A stretch of 64,000 nt of DNA, taken from Arctopsyche grandis (lineage: Eukaryota; Arthropoda; Insecta; Trichoptera; Hydropsychidae). The notes under the pieces were generated by a model. That model had not been told where the DNA came from. It ran no database searches and saw nothing but the letters and a program-made list of their open reading frames with translations. This document shows positions 45,164 to 55,643 of the stretch, in pieces; position 1 is the stretch's first letter, and every line of letters starts with the position of its first letter. Both the position numbers and the translations under genes were made by a program. The stretch lies in assembly GCF_051622035.1 (NCBI RefSeq), contig NC_135366.1, forward strand, positions 935,001 to 999,000. Reading direction: 5' to 3'.

Positions 45164-46489
45164 TATTATTTTTCATAATCTTTATTGCTGCAGATGCATC
45201 TGTCTCATGACCCGTGCAACCCTCAAATATTATTTCCGTTCATTATATACTTTCTCTAATCAACTGTGTGACGTTTTTACAAAGAGTTAATTAATATATT
45301 AATGAAGCTAATAAAGAGTCTTGTAAAAATGACAAGATTCGAAAGAAGACATTTTTTTAAACGTGAAAGTAAGAATAATTTGATCATTAATTTGGCTTAC
45401 GGGTCAAATATTTCTATGTAGTTAATTACGCCACTATACGAATTTTTTTTCTACACCGTTATCAAACTGTGTCATAAGAACTGACAGGATAACTTGTTTA
45501 CATACATGCATATTTTTTAAGCAAAGACGGAAGACCTTCAACGGATTTATTCTGCATGAGAAACAGCCGAAGGTCTTCGAGCGACTCGTTTTGTTTACCA
45601 ACGCTCTTCATATTACGTTTCGTGGGGGTCTTTTTCGCTTACGAATTATTCTAATTATCTAATGCGCCATAATTCAAAAGCATTTGCTTATGCAATGGCC
45701 AGACTCGAAAATGTAAATAAGTGTGTGTGTGTGTGTGTGTGTTTGAAAAAAAAAAGAATGTTGAAAATCAACAATCGCAGAACTAAAATACTCTCAATTT
45801 ACACAGCAGTGTCATTTGTGAGTCGTCGAACCCGTTCCTATTATAACGACCGATCTCACACAATTAAATTCGGATGCATACGATTAATTTATCCGTTAAA
45901 ACGTCGTTAAGGAGAAGACATTTCTTTCGTCAGTATGGGAGCACTCGTTCGTATCACTCGAGCAAAACTGGTTTTGTAAAATGAGAGCCGAATTTTCTCC
46001 GCATTCGATGAGAACAATATGTTCGAAAGGGCCGAAATAAGGGCACTCGAGGCCTCGAGCTAATTTATACACGTGTTAAATTGGGAGTGTATTACTCATG
46101 CGGGTGCAGTTCTTCCAAAAGGATCCAATTCACACGAGTGATATTTCATATACGATGGTATATTTAAGTCAACAAAATGGCAACTAAATGCTAAGAAGCC
46201 GTCATTGATCACGCCGAGTATTAGTTCAATTTGGCATCTATTTTTATGAAGAGTTTAATTTTAAATAATAAAAAATTTCGATGAATTTTAATAAAATTTA
46301 TATACATATAAACAATTTAAAGACAACACAACCATTAAAAAATAATAGAAAAATTCGAAAATGTTTTGAAATTAAAATTACAATGAAAAAAACATGAATA
46401 TAAAAATACAAAGACAAAAAATATGAATATAAAAATATAATACCAATTAAAATTGATTAAAACTTAACATGGAGCATATTTCTACAGGT
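45164..46489. other. Intergenic, no gene seen
   Basis: Scattered short frames without domains. A palindromic piece with GAAGACCTTCAACGG / CCGAAGGTCTTCGAG lies near 45528-45580. Nothing else recognised. Confidence 0.4.
45722..45741. repeat. (GT)n microsatellite
   Basis: Ten GT units followed by poly-A. Confidence 0.95.
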
Positions 46490-47170
46490 TTTTTTTTGAT
46501 ATTCGGTAACAATTATATCGTATTTTAGTAAAATACCTTTCAGCATCCACACTATTGACGGGACACCAAATAGATTTTAGAGCGGCACAACCAAACTCTT
46601 CATATTTAATTTTGGTTGCCATCAATAATAGCAATATATCCGGCGTGGATTCACTTTTTATATTCTCTATATTAATTGTCTAAAAAGTGCTAATATCCTT
46701 CCAAACATTGAGCCTCTGTTAATACATTAAACGATGGCAGGTTTCTAAAAAAACAAAACTGTTTCTTTAACATTAATATTAGATTTTGAACCTGCCACAG
46801 ATGGATTGAATAGTTTACTCAATGTTTGGAGGAATAGATTTGTCTCATTTAGTCTTGAGTGCGAGTCTAGTTTTAACACGCTTTTTTTGAGCAGCCTGTT
46901 GGATACATAGCTCCAACTATTTACAGTAGTAGACAAAAGCAGTTGCTTGGTTTCGACAGGAAAAACACCGTCTATGGTAAACTGCAAGCTCTGTTTTATC
47001 CCCTCAACTTCTTCACATAATAAATGGGCAAATGGATAGGAAGACCCTTCTAAATTGTCTATTAATTTTATGCAAATTTCACTTTTGTTTGTTATTTTAG
47101 CATCTATTCGCATATTTTACGAATTTAGCATCTATTAGCATCTATTCCCAATTTTAGCATTAATAGCAAA
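46490..47170 (-). pseudogene. Decayed hAT transposase remnant
   Basis: Minus-strand coding scraps. A 122-codon frame at 47113-46745 is uncharacterised. Further downstream CPVNSVDAERYFTKIRYN at about 46575-46520 matches the hAT C-terminal dimerisation region. Frames are interrupted between the pieces. No termini or target duplication were identified. Confidence 0.6.
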
Positions 47171-47582
47171 GTGCCCAAAATAAGTGTCTCTATTGATCAC
47201 GTATCAAATTTCAAGTTAAACTTTACGACATCGACATTCAAAATTCAGCTTTATGATACTATCAAATATGCTATATAAACGACTATTTCTTGATTTCGAC
47301 TGTACGACTATAAGAGATTGAAATAGACGTTGACTTGGGGCAAATTTATGAGATTTGATTGCCAAATTTAATCTTTCAACTCCCACACTGTTACCAAAGC
47401 AACCAACCGCACAAATATTAACAAAAGCCTTGTCACGAATTAAAAATGATTTAAATAAAATAGTGATTTGTGAAGCAGCAATAGATGAAAGATTGAAGCC
47501 TGTACCTAACTGACCTAAATGCCTTTTACCCTTTTACCAAGTGGTACTATTTCATCCATATATTTATATTCATATTGTTTAA

Positions 47583-48060
47583 CCCTTTGAATGCTGATCA
47601 ACGCCGATCGGCGTTTTGCCAACAAGTCCAAGAGCCTGAAATACGCCGATAGGCGTTGTATTTTGAGTATGTAATAAAGACTGGTTTACACAGGAATTTC
47701 TGAATTTATAACCATAGCAGAATTTCTCGATGGAAATCCCTAACTGCTAAGTGCGTATCTTAAATTGTGGTTTGGCATTTAGATTGTGAGCATTAAATTT
47801 TAACAACAATGAAGAAAATGGAACTAGTTTTGGAAAAATACATTCATTGATAGACTTCATTGTGTATTTTATATTGTTGCAAGATATATAAGAGAGTCTA
47901 AACACACCTTTACAAAACTCAAAATCCTCGACGGTAGTTATCTATAGTTTGTTTGGATTAGCTACAACTTTTATACCTGCTTTCTATTGGATTTATAAAT
48001 AATTCTAGTTGGAAATGTTGGCAAAATTTTCAACATGAAAAGACATCAGCACTCAAAGGG
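47583..48060. mobile_element. TTAA-flanked MITE, family D, complete
   Basis: TTAA at 47579-47582, CTAA at 48061-48064. Ends CCCTTTGAATGCTGAT and ATCAGCACTCAAAGGG are inverted repeats. 478 bp, no coding. Related to 14330-14836. Confidence 0.8.
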
Positions 48061-48064
48061 CTAA

Positions 48065-49582
48065 GCAATTTAAATTAAAACGCTTCGATATTACAAGCTA
48101 TAATGCTAATATTAAGATTTAGATTCATTAATATTGAGTTATAATCATAATATTAGCGTTGAAGAGCCATTGAAAGATCCTTGATTGATTGCATCGTAGA
48201 TTCAATTAAATTCAAGCTTTTGTATAGTATCTAATAGAAATAATTCTATGGGCAATAAAACATACATATGTAATGAATAGCAATCAGCTTCCATTAGATT
48301 GCCGCTCTAAATAAACGCGCCATTATTATTATGAATTAGAAATAAGTTACAGTGTATCTATCTCGCTTATTGCGTTTCTAACATGCAAACACTATTATTA
48401 AGTGTATTTATTTATAACTTGTTATGTATGCATCGGTATTTTCAATTTACTTTACACGTGTCGATGTTCTCGTGATCATGAAAATATTGCAGTTTCTCAC
48501 TATGGAAATGTTTTAAACTGAACGTTATTTTGTCGGAAGCCATCATTTGAATGGTTCACTTGATCGAAGACGACCTTGGTTTCAATCACACTTATATTAC
48601 AAGACAACTAGCAAAACAGTTGTTTGAACAACGAGTATGCATATGCGAGGTGTGAGTTAAATGTTCGAGGATTCACAAACACAGTAATCAATATAATAAA
48701 AAATAATTCGTGAACCAGTGAGGGATGATCACAGTAATAAGCCGGTCTATGGTAGGTAATTGTCTTTTGGGTTTAAAAGTTTTGCAGTTCGTTGCTAAAA
48801 CTCTTGAGTTATGCATCAATCACACGCAAGGGATTTATGTGAGGAATTACATAAGTCTTTAGCACATTAAAATATTGGTCCCCATTCATGGACCCATTAA
48901 CGAAATAAATGGGCCCTGAACCTTTTTTTCGCTTATGACTAGAGGTAGGATAGTCACAGTGCTATCTATTGTTCGGCAAACCTTTAACAATGCATTTACA
49001 ACCTTTGAACAATACACGGCCCCCTCAGGCTCCGGTGACTACTTATGACGACTCAAACCATTGTCTAGGGTGGATGTTTAATTGTGCTATTGATAGATGA
49101 GGGTAGGTAGCAACGAACTAGGGCTGCAACGAACAAACAAACGGCTTTGTGTCATGAACTGAAGGATACATTCATCGCTCGAAGATTGCTTTGAGAATTG
49201 CAAAAAATATATATCTTATTTTTTTGTATGGTCACGAGTAGTCTTCGGCAGTGGAGAATGCAGAACAGTTTTCCAGGAAAGAGGGCATTTGGGGCCATTT
49301 TCCAGGAAACAGGGCAAACTACAAAGCTAGAGAGCAAAAATGATCCACAGATCTTCCTATGTGAGAAAGATTGGATGAAAGAAGGGGATAAACTGTTCAT
49401 CCAGTTCCTGCTCCATTATTAATTAAACTTCTAAAAATTAGTTCCCCATAAAAATTAACAACGGTGCGCAGGGTCACGCCAGCCCTATGGTCACGAAAAG
49501 TTACTAGTATGAAATAAATATACTAGTATGAAATAAAGCTATGGTTTTGGGCTCTGAAAAATTCTTAAAATTTTAAATATAT
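48065..49582. other. Intergenic, no gene seen
   Basis: A 74-codon frame at 49198-49422 has no known domain and probably derives from an old repeat. A segment near 48940-49030 shares CAAACCTTTAACAATGCATTTAC with 38430-38480 (GTTTGACGAACC...GCATTTACAA), so a dispersed repeat is likely. Confidence 0.4.
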
Positions 49583-50014
49583 TGTTGCGTAGGGGTGGGT
49601 GGAGGATCCAAGTAAAAGGCCAAAGTCGTTTCACAGCATTTATTGGTGATTAAGGAGATACACGCACTGGCAGTGCCCCGTCCAGAATGTCTTGATATCG
49701 CATAAGTACCTCCTTATAAAGGAAAGGTCTCTCGGGGCATCTTCGACGTCCGGTTACTTCCCTATTGTTTAGGCATGTACCCGGATATGTATTCCCACGA
49801 CACTCAGTCCCACGCTATCGGTCACTTCTGAGAACTCCAAGGGAATGCGACTGAGTGCCGCTACTACGCCAATTCGGTGGCCATTGTTTAGCCTACTTGC
49901 ACTTAGTCTGCAGATAATCCTCGAAACCAATTATAACGGTCGTACAGTGTCAGGGATGCGTCTCGGCCTAATCCGATTGCACTTAACCGGCGGCTCTTTT
50001 CAGTATACGCTACA
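49583..50014. mobile_element. Solo LTR, same family as 40778
   Basis: Starts TGTTGCGTAGGGGTGGGTGG and ends TATACGCTACA, flanked by ATAT on both sides (49579-49582, 50015-50018). 432 bp, probably close to the standard LTR length. Confidence 0.82.
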
Positions 50015-50758
50015 ATATCAAGAAAAACAAACCAGTAACTCGTTTATATGTTTACTTTCAAAATTAAATACACTGAAAATATTTTTTTTAAGATGCGATT
50101 TAAATTTCTAGCTTAATTGAGAATCGTTCAAAATTTTACTTTCGTCTACTAAAAAAGGCAACGCTTAAAAACTGGTATTTATTAAAGCAAGATAAATATT
50201 CAAACGATAAAATGCGTTTTTTAAATACATTAAATATTGAATTTGATTCACCTTTAAGATAAAAGGTTAAATTATCAATTTTTATTTTAAAAATCTTCAT
50301 TTTTAAATGGCCCTTTTCGAAAACACTTATGTATGTATATACAAATCTATCGAAATCTATCAGACCACTTGAGCAACGCCCACCTTGACCTTTAAACTAT
50401 TCCTTTTTTAGACCGTTGCATAAAAAACGTCGATGTTCCACTTTTTACATCGCGACTTATCTGATATAAAAGTAATCGAACTCTATGGATTAACAGCTTA
50501 GAGGTTTAATCTAAAATAAAACTACTCGAGTGACACGAACGGTCAAAGCTAACGTTTATTTATTTCCAAAACGGTCATTTGCTTGAATAATTTGACCTTA
50601 TTATAAACAATGACAGAGTCGACATGGCGAGAATGAGTTGTCATTAACATTACAATAACATTGTTGTTATTTACATACTACATTGTATTCTGATTGCTTA
50701 AATTGTTGCACAATCGCTTACATATTCATTATTTGTACATTTGATACTAAATATTGTA

Positions 50759-53236
50759 CTACACTTTAAATATATATGAAAACATATCTATAATATTAAA
50801 TTTTTCTTCTTTGGATGTTTTTGGGTCGTCTTTTTTTGTATCTTCGGTGAATTTAAGAGGTGCCTCCGTGTCTAAAGCTCTTTGGGCTTCTTTCTCAAGC
50901 GAAATGAATATCATTTGCTTTTGAAGTATAGGAACTACGAGGTTGTAATGAGTGATCTTTGAATTGATCTTTTTCACCAAGTCGTTGTGCTTTTCCACGC
51001 ACCGAGACCAGTCGTACTCTTCGGACGGATTCAATGGAACGTTGCCTAATTTGCTACGCTCCTTTAAAAGGCTAGAACGTAACTTTTCGACTTCGTGCCT
51101 GATGTCTTTTTGAAGGGTTATCCATTCCGGAGTAAATCCATTATCGATTAAAACCTAAAATGTAATTAATATTAATTTGAAAGCAAAATATGTGTATATT
51201 TTTACTATCATATGAACCTGATTCATTTTATGTGTTACAAAGTCGACATATGGATTTGTATTTTGATGTAATGGTAAAGGTTTTCCAATTCCTTTTAAGT
51301 TATTAAATTCTCCTTTGGACATTGCCTCTTGGATGAGATCTTCGACGAGTCGATCAAATCCATATCTTAATGAAACAAACCTCAATTAATCTTTTTGTTA
51401 ACTGTATTACATCGAATCGAATATTATCTAAGCTATCATATTATATAAGGCTTGCTCCTACTTAGTAGAAAATATTTAAAATCGGACCCGATAATTTTAA
51501 CAAAATCCTCATTATAAAGATAAAAAAAATGTCAAGAATAATGAAAAATATGTAAATATAAATGTATTTATAGGACAAATTTATCTAAATAGTTATTAAA
51601 TAGTAAATAAATCTATACATATATATGTACAGGGCTGCCGAGAGGAATCTCAGGCCCTGGGGAAAAATAAATTCTGGTCCTATGACAAACTAAAAAAAAG
51701 ATCTTTTAGATTTATCAGAACTATTAGAAAAATACCTATATGTTGGTTGCTATTTTTTTAAATAATTAAATAGAAAAGTATGATATAATTCTATAACAAG
51801 TATAATTCTTGTATCAATGTGATGAAAATAAAAAAAAATCACTAAATTTAATAAACCGGAAGTGGGATTTCTTCCTCTTGGAAGTCAAAAAGGTTGTGAC
51901 CACGATTCTTTCCACACCCCTGAACGTGTCAAGCTGAAAATCTATATTTGTATTCTTTATGTACTAACTTAGAACTGACGAGGTTTTGGTTAGAATTCGT
52001 AAACCGGAAGTAGTATTTTTTTGTAAAACAATATTTCATTATTTTATTTTGACCTTTTAAATTATTTTTATTTTTTTGATATTTAATTTGTATAATAATT
52101 TAAGTGATTTTAAGTAATAAAAAAAAATTTGAACAAAATCCGACAACCGGAAGTAGAACTTTTGTCTTGTGTAAATTTCCCTACATTTGCGTTCAATTTG
52201 AATCGAAAATGATCTCGTAACCGGTATATGTGAACGTGTATGTATGTTTTTTTTTGTGACCTTATATTCCTCAAATACATAGATAAAGTCATGGGTTGGT
52301 CACATTCTAATTTTCTTCATAGGAGCAGACCTTGATTTATTCGTCAATTAAATAGCAACGGGCTGGACCATTTACAAGTAAATTACTTCGTCTTTATATC
52401 ATGTTTTTTCTTCGCTATCGGTTGATTTTTGTCCATCAATGCATTTTCAGCAGCCGTAGTCTTGGCTATCCGATGTTCCATAACGTTTTGCGCAGCACGA
52501 GACGCTTTCACTTTGACCCATTGCTTTTCCCTTTGCATCGGTGTTCCGATTCCAACTCCTTCGTAGCTCAAATACTGCCGATGTTGAGGCGCCGTATGCT
52601 TCAAAGTTTAAACACTAAATAGTATATCCATACATATATCAAAATAATTAGTTATACCAATTATGTATATGTGTACCCTGATATCGAATTCACCAACATC
52701 TTCATCTTTTAGTAGGTTATTTTGCTTCGTAATTTTTTTGTGAATTTGCCTAAATGCCGATTCAACCTCTTTGAACTTGTTCACGTCTGATTGCGGAGAT
52801 CCCGAATCTGGATGATATTTTTTAGCGAGAAGGAGGTATGCTTGGCGTACCGTTTCATAGTCACTACTTTCGTTAACATTGAGAATTTCGTAACATCTCT
52901 GAAATGGTTTAGTTGATTTAATCTGATATATAAAAATATTATTCAATTCAATAGTTTTTACTCACACTCAAATCTTTGTCCAATTTGCTTGATGAAAAAC
53001 GTATTTTAGAAATATTATTGAGTGACAAAAATATAGTTCTTTCTATACACCTGAAAATATATAGAAAAAATTACAAATAAATAATAAAACTATAATATTT
53101 ATAGAATATAAAAAAAATATTTTTTTTTTTCAAAATTTGATAACGTATATACGTATTATTTGAAATAAATATAAAAATTCATTTGAAATTCCATTTGATG
53201 TTTAATTATAGAAAGATAGAATAAAATTCACCGCAT
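50759..53236 (-). CDS. DNAJC28-like protein (J domain plus DUF1992), six coding exons
   Basis: Exons in transcript order: 53236-53232, 53050-52966, 52898-52677, 52598-52387, 51365-51218, 51154-50759. They total 1068 bases, or 355 residues, in phase throughout. Residues 1-30 (MRCIERTIFLSLNNISKIRF...) are basic/hydroxylated with no acid before Glu5, a possible mitochondrial targeting sequence. The J domain at about 31-95 carries the HPD motif (59-61) needed to stimulate Hsp70. Next comes HTAPQHRQYLSYEGVGIGTP (105-124), then the DUF1992 region with RLVEDLIQEAMSKGEF, GIGKPL and LIDNGFTPEW. This order is that of vertebrate DNAJC28. Its function is poorly known; a co-chaperone role is inferred from the HPD. 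The first coding exon holds only ATGCG, so the start is the least certain part. The first junction puts Arg at residue 2. Confidence 0.9.
51366..52386. repeat. DNAJC28 intron with inverted copy of the ACTTCCGGTT repeat
   Basis: The intron between exons 4 and 5 contains, at about 51800-52270, an inverted relative of 29880-30430: AAACCGGAAGTGGGATTTC, GTAAACCGGAAGTAGTATT and CCGACAACCGGAAGTAGAAC. The remaining sequence is AT-rich. Confidence 0.6.
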
Positions 53237-53659
53237 GAATATAAAATTAAGAAATTCTGACAACTAAAAAGAACTGTCAAAGTGACATAACAATCGGAAG
53301 TCAAAACAAAGTCGAAAAAGATATTATACTGGCCATGGTTGAAATTAATAATAGGAAAACACAGGTAATTGTATTGTAGTTTTAGTAATTAAGGGATAAT
53401 TTCTAGTTGCAATAAAATCAAAGAAAAAGTACATATCCTCAAGTAATTTCCAATTTCAGCATCATCGATGCGGTAAAATAGAAAATTCAAAAAGTGCCCA
53501 ATTCTATATATATAATTTATAGCCGATCTGTAACCAAAACTCAATGATATAACGAGTTCAAAAATGCATTTATATGATAGACAAGATTTCGTTTATATTT
53601 TTTAAACAGTGAAACTCGTACAATATGAAATTCAAGTACATATGTACATACATGTAGGT

Positions 53660-53835
53660 TCGGTGATCATTGGTCACAAAAGTCACTAAAATCTCTATAA
53701 CGGAAGACCTGGCAGCCGAAAAGTCCATCATACTAACGAAAACTCGAGTGTCAAATATTCCGCATTAGCGGTTTTCATAGCAAAAATTGTCTTTGTGGTG
53801 ACCACCGCAATGTGACTAATAATCCAATTACCGTA
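53660..53835. mobile_element. MITE family F
   Basis: GGTTCGGTGATCATTGGTCAC on the left and GTGACTAATAATCCAATTA on the right, interior GAAAAGTCCATCATACTAACG. Inverse orientation to 59165-59375. Confidence 0.75.
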
Positions 53836-53981
53836 CATATACTATCTAGTTTTAAAATCTTGAAGGAATTGTTTATATTTTTTCCTCTAGCATCATTGAT
53901 TAGGAACTACAGAATGTTTATGTACTTCATTCATTATTTTTTTTTAGTTGAGTTAGCTGTACCTTTTTGAATTCAATATAT

Positions 53982-54506
53982 AGCCAGCAGTATGGCTCGG
54001 TGGTTGCGTTTATGTTTAGTACCAACAGATTACCTGGTTCGATCCCGTGCTAATTTTTAATACTGCTGGTCAGACTTGGATATCTGTGACTCCAAGTCAA
54101 TCGTTTCTTATCAGAGTTTGCCAATTTATCTGATTTCATTGTTGAAATTAGAGAAATGTAATATTAATAGAAGGGCCTTTACGAATAAATAATCTTTGTC
54201 AATATTACGCGGTACGTCTCTATAAATACGCTACAACGCACGGAATACAATCGGATCAATTCACTTATAAAAATGTATCCCATGTTGTTTATTGTGTTTT
54301 TGCATGCATTGTCCAATTTTTACCGATGCTGGCCCATCTTGCGTGTAATATAAACAAACAGAGAAGTTTTTATCCGACATACGTCGAGCACCAAGCATCA
54401 AATACGACTAATGCTAGAATTATTTAGGATTGTCTGTGGACAGTCGTCACTTGACAACAATATTACGCCTAAAGCCACTTCTATTAATATAACATTTCTC
54501 TGGTTG
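53982..54506 (+). mobile_element. SINE with a MITE inserted at its 3' end
   Basis: SINE head TATAGCCAGCAGTATGGCTCGG with GGTTCGATCCC and core GACTCCAAGTCAATCGTTTC at 53982-54145. It is followed by a MITE (about 54149-54500) whose ends ATTAGAGAAATGTAATATTAA and TTAATATAACATTTCTCTGG are inverted repeats, flanked by TTGAAAT-like sequence. Confidence 0.65.
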
Positions 54507-54849
54507 AAATAGTTCCTCCATCAAATTGGAAAAATCATCTTACCTGCTGCCACAAATATCTGAATTTGATTTATGTATAATATGTAAAAAATTATGTACA
54601 AGTCTAAATACATAGATATCTCAATGGATTAATTAATTGTTATTTTCGTTTTCTTCAGCCTCTCGAAATACAGGAATTTATGTAATAAAAATAAAATATA
54701 CAAACATACACAGCCATTGAAAAATAGATCAAAATTCACACTTGATCGTTCTAATTATTATTTGCTATTGTACAAAAACCTTAAGCGGGCTCTTCACTCG
54801 CCCGTGAAAATCGCTGAGTGTGGTGACATCTTTTTACTAACCCGTTAGC

Positions 54850-54991
54850 GCCAGTGGCGTAGGTCGAAATTTTGGGCCCTAATGCAAAAATTTCTCCCCA
54901 CTTCCTGGCCAGTTTGTTCGCTCCTGATTTTATTTCTTCGTATGAATTTCGTAATTTACTAACATTCTCATATATACGATTCAACACCTAA
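54850..54991 (-). mobile_element. hAT-type end fragment
   Basis: CAGTGGCGTAGGTCGAAATT at 54850 is a hAT-like terminus (same start as 4672). The minus-strand frame reads YEEIKSGANKLARKWGEIFA. No second end was found; it stops where the Harbinger fragment begins. Confidence 0.5.
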
Positions 54992-55440
54992 AGGTCTGTT
55001 CATACTTAACAGCACTGCACGACTCCGTTTCAAATATGTCATTTTATTACATTTCTATTCATATCTACCTACACGTCGCGGTCACGTCACGTTTACAGCA
55101 ATTTGGCCGAGTGCAAGGCAAAATCGGCTTACTTATACATTAGAGGCCATGACGATACGGCGCAATATTGCTTACGTCGTATTGTTGAGTACTTGCAATA
55201 TGAATGCATACACGTGCATTCGTAGCTACGCGTCAGAATACAAGTCAGCAAAAATGTTTCGACGTTTATCGAACGAAAAATTATGTATAATCGCGCTGTT
55301 GTTGGAAGAAGACGCTCAAGACGGCAATAAAAAAGCGCAGGGGCGTTTTGATGTGCATCCCATGTTAAAAAATAGAAAAACCTAAGGAGAGTTTTGGACA
55401 CTGTATAAGGAGCTTGTGGATAATGGACAAAATTTTTTTT
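54992..55440 (+). mobile_element. Harbinger transposon 5' fragment with transposase N-terminus
   Basis: Starts AGGTCTGTTCATACTTAACAG, preceded by TAA. Coding region from about 55250: RLSNEKLCIIALLLEEDAQD, then RFDVHPMLKNRKT, and after the first stop GEFWTLYKELVDNGQ. This matches the N-terminal start of HARBI1-type nucleases (LLLEEE...WVHPILKKR...GEFHTL). The rest, including the DDE nuclease, is absent, and an in-frame stop separates the two pieces. Confidence 0.75.
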
Positions 55441-55643
55441 AATATTTCCAGTATTGAGATATTTAAAAAAGTAAATCAAGACAATTTTTCAGTATTTGAT
55501 AGGCGTTTATTAAGTATTTTACATGACTAGGTTCAGGAAAAATGGAAATCGTCAAAAACTGATAAACTTGAAAACCATTTTTCAAAATATTGGAATATGT
55601 ACATACATACATACATATACGTACATATGTATATAATTTTATA

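Noticed and set aside
46745-47113. 122-codon minus-strand frame as a host gene
   Set aside because: Lies next to a decayed hAT dimerisation region in a broken frame; more likely transposon relic.
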